In this document: one piece after another, positions 14,077-15,291 of the stretch | How positions within the stretch are numbered: position 1 is the first letter of the stretch | Layout: each line of letters begins with the position of its first letter | Assembly: GCA_934141475.1 (NCBI GenBank) | Contig: CAKPCG010000036.1 | Coordinates: forward strand, 1-15,291 | DNA length: 15,291 nt | Source of the DNA: an uncultured Clostridia bacterium | GTDB taxonomy: Bacteria > Bacillota > Clostridia > TANB77 > CAG-508 | Direction of reading: 5' to 3' | Program-made: the position numbers and the translations under genes | The notes under the pieces: model-generated | What the model was told of the DNA's origin: nothing | What the model saw: only the letters and a program-made list of their open reading frames with translations | The model's database searches: none

Positions 14077-14745
14077 ATGAAATCAAAAGTAAAATATATA
14101 ATAATAGCACTAATCATAATTTTATTAATAATTGTAAGTATAATAGCCTATAAAATAATATCAAACAAAAATAAAGAAACTGTACCAGCAGTTGCCAATA
14201 AAACAGAAGATGATGTATTAGTAATAGGAATAGATAAAAAAAATCAAGAACAAAATAATGTAACAGGGGAAAAACAACAAGAAACTAAAGAACCTGAACC
14301 TGAACCCGAGCCAGAAAAAGACGCTTCAACTCTAACACAAGATATCTACAATATGAATGCTTCAATAGGAACAATATATATTCCAAAAACCAAAATAAGA
14401 TTAGAAGTATATTCTAGTACAGATGTAAAAAAGATGGAAAAAATGCCTGCGTTTTTATACACATCAGGAGGCTTAAATCAGCCTGGTATAACATTACTTG
14501 TAGGACACAATAAAAGAAATGGAAAAATATTTTCAAATAACAAAAAATTATCAGAAGGAGATGTATTCTATTTTACAGACTATGAAGGTAATGAAAAAGA
14601 ATACACAATATATTCTAAATTTACAACTACATCAGATGATACAGCATTTTTAAATGGAGATTACACTTCTCCAACAATGGCACTATCATGTTGTACAGAT
14701 GCAAGTGACGACAATAGAATAATAATATTAGGAAGAGCGGAGTAA
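14077..14745 (+). CDS. Sortase family transpeptidase
   Basis: This is a membrane-anchored cysteine transpeptidase of the cell surface. It has 222 residues: a short basic N terminus, one membrane helix (about 6-27), a Glu/Pro/Asn-rich linker with an EPEPEPEPE repeat, then the sortase barrel starting at IGTIYIPKTKIRLEV. The catalytic His is in LVGHNKRNGKIFSN. The Cys is in TMALSCCTDASDDNR, where two adjacent Cys occur and the family spacing favours one of them. The Arg follows in RIIILGR. ATG 14077 has AGAGGTG 6 nt upstream; the frame is open back to 14047 without a ribosome site. The class cannot be fixed by eye. No sorting-signal protein lies in the window. The glycosyltransferase gene follows by 2 nt, so they share an operon. 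Confidence 0.93.
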   Translation: MKSKVKYIIIALIIILLIIVSIIAYKIISNKNKETVPAVANKTEDDVLVIGIDKKNQEQNNVTGEKQQETKEPEPEPEPEKDASTLTQDIYNMNASIGTIYIPKTKIRLEVYSSTDVKKMEKMPAFLYTSGGLNQPGITLLVGHNKRNGKIFSNNKKLSEGDVFYFTDYEGNEKEYTIYSKFTTTSDDTAFLNGDYTSPTMALSCCTDASDDNRIIILGRAE

Positions 14746-14747
14746 AA

Positions 14748-15224
14748 ATGAAAAAAAAGAAAGTATTATTTATATCAAGCACAGGAGGACATCTAAACGA
14801 ATTATTACAATTAAGTCCACTATTTGAAAAATATGATTATAACATAATAACAGAAAAAGACAAAACAAATGAATATTTAAAAGAAAAATATGGAAATAAG
14901 CTTGAATATCTACCTTATGGTACAAGAAGTCAGTTATTCAAATACATATTTATATATTTTTTTCTAATACTAAAAACCATATATTTATATTTTAAAATAA
15001 GACCAAAAGTAATAATAACTACAGGAACACACACAGCAGGTCCAATGTGTTATTTAGGAAAAATTTTTGGAAGTAAAATAATATATATCGAAACATTTGC
15101 AAATATAAATAAAAAAACTGCAACTGGAAGATTAATATATCCAATTGCAGATTTATTTATTGTACAGTGGGAGGAAATGCTTAAGTTATATCCAAAAGCG
15201 GTATATGGAGGATCAATTTTTTGA
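14748..15224 (+). CDS. Alg14/PssD-like glycosyltransferase subunit
   Basis: This is a 158-residue membrane-bound partner of a two-part GT-B glycosyltransferase used in capsule or exopolysaccharide assembly. Members such as PssD/CpsF hold the acceptor-side half and recruit a PssE/CpsG (Alg13-like) catalytic partner, expected just downstream of the window. Visible features are the N-terminal VLFISSTGGHLNELLQL (Gly-rich loop), a hydrophobic segment (YIFIYFFLILKTIYLYF, about 66-82), VIITTGTHTAGPMCYLGK, IYIETFANI and a C terminus VQWEEMLKLYPKAVYGGSIF, which is the usual end of the family. The ribosome site GGAG lies in the last codons of sortase, so translation is probably coupled. The gene is complete. 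Confidence 0.92.
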   Translation: MKKKKVLFISSTGGHLNELLQLSPLFEKYDYNIITEKDKTNEYLKEKYGNKLEYLPYGTRSQLFKYIFIYFFLILKTIYLYFKIRPKVIITTGTHTAGPMCYLGKIFGSKIIYIETFANINKKTATGRLIYPIADLFIVQWEEMLKLYPKAVYGGSIF

Positions 15225-15226
15225 AA

Positions 15227-15279
15227 TTTTGAATTGGGGACGGTTCTTTTTTCAAAAAGGAACCGTCCCCAATTCAAAA
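15227..15279. repeat. Long REP-like palindrome with GGGGACGGTTC core
   Basis: GAATTGGGGACGGTTC (15231-15246) is the exact reverse complement of the sequence at 15260-15275. Outer TTTT/AAAA and inner T/A runs extend it to more than 20 bp per arm. There is no downstream T run on +, so it is not a standard terminator. Similar GGGGACGG palindromes recur in many Firmicute genomes (from memory), some linked to IS200-like tyrosine transposases. It lies in the gap before the next gene's ribosome site (AAAGGAG near 15280). Confidence 0.7.
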
Positions 15280-15291
15280 AAGGAGAAATAG

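Overview
The window is a stretch of an AT-rich, low-GC, spore-forming Firmicute, most likely a Clostridia lineage, perhaps an uncultured gut one. The evidence is strong A/T codon bias with AGA/AGG arginine, strong GGAGG ribosome sites, and two sporulation genes: the germination protease gpr and the mother-cell sigma factor sigK. The assignment rests on sequence character only.

Layout. The left edge (1-61) is the 3' part of a tRNA-Gln(UUG) with its terminator. Positions 96-1090 are gene-poor: they hold a short transcript with its own promoter and a bidirectional terminator, a convergent 25-codon hydrophobic peptide gene that resembles a type I toxin, and decayed-looking DNA. Then come leuS (TTG start), a small helical ferritin-like protein, a patatin-like lipase overlapping an L,D-transpeptidase, fhs, gpr, a 54-codon Cys-rich DUF1540 gene, and tmcAL on the minus strand. 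After a divergent promoter region come an Ord-like dehydrogenase and a dCMP deaminase. A DUF368/PopT transporter follows on the minus strand, then sigK, a sortase and an Alg14/PssD-like glycosyltransferase half, and a REP-like palindrome at the right edge.

Themes. Housekeeping genes (leuS, fhs, tmcAL, dCMP deaminase) are mixed with envelope genes (L,D-transpeptidase, PopT undecaprenyl-phosphate recycling, sortase, polysaccharide glycosyltransferase) and sporulation genes. Candidate forespore sigma-G promoters precede gpr and the DUF1540 gene. The gpr promoter is nested inside the fhs terminator hairpin.

Most interesting observation. Two conserved genes, sigK and popT, are each split by one +1 frameshift, and each shift falls exactly on a CGG codon followed by A (CGG-A, with reading resuming at GGA = Gly). 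By eye, these are the only two in-frame CGG codons among about 4,300 codons in the window. This suggests that CGG is an unassigned or hungry codon that triggers +1 frameshifting, or is read as a CGGA quadruplet, in this organism. Coincidental indels or assembly errors remain possible and must be excluded.
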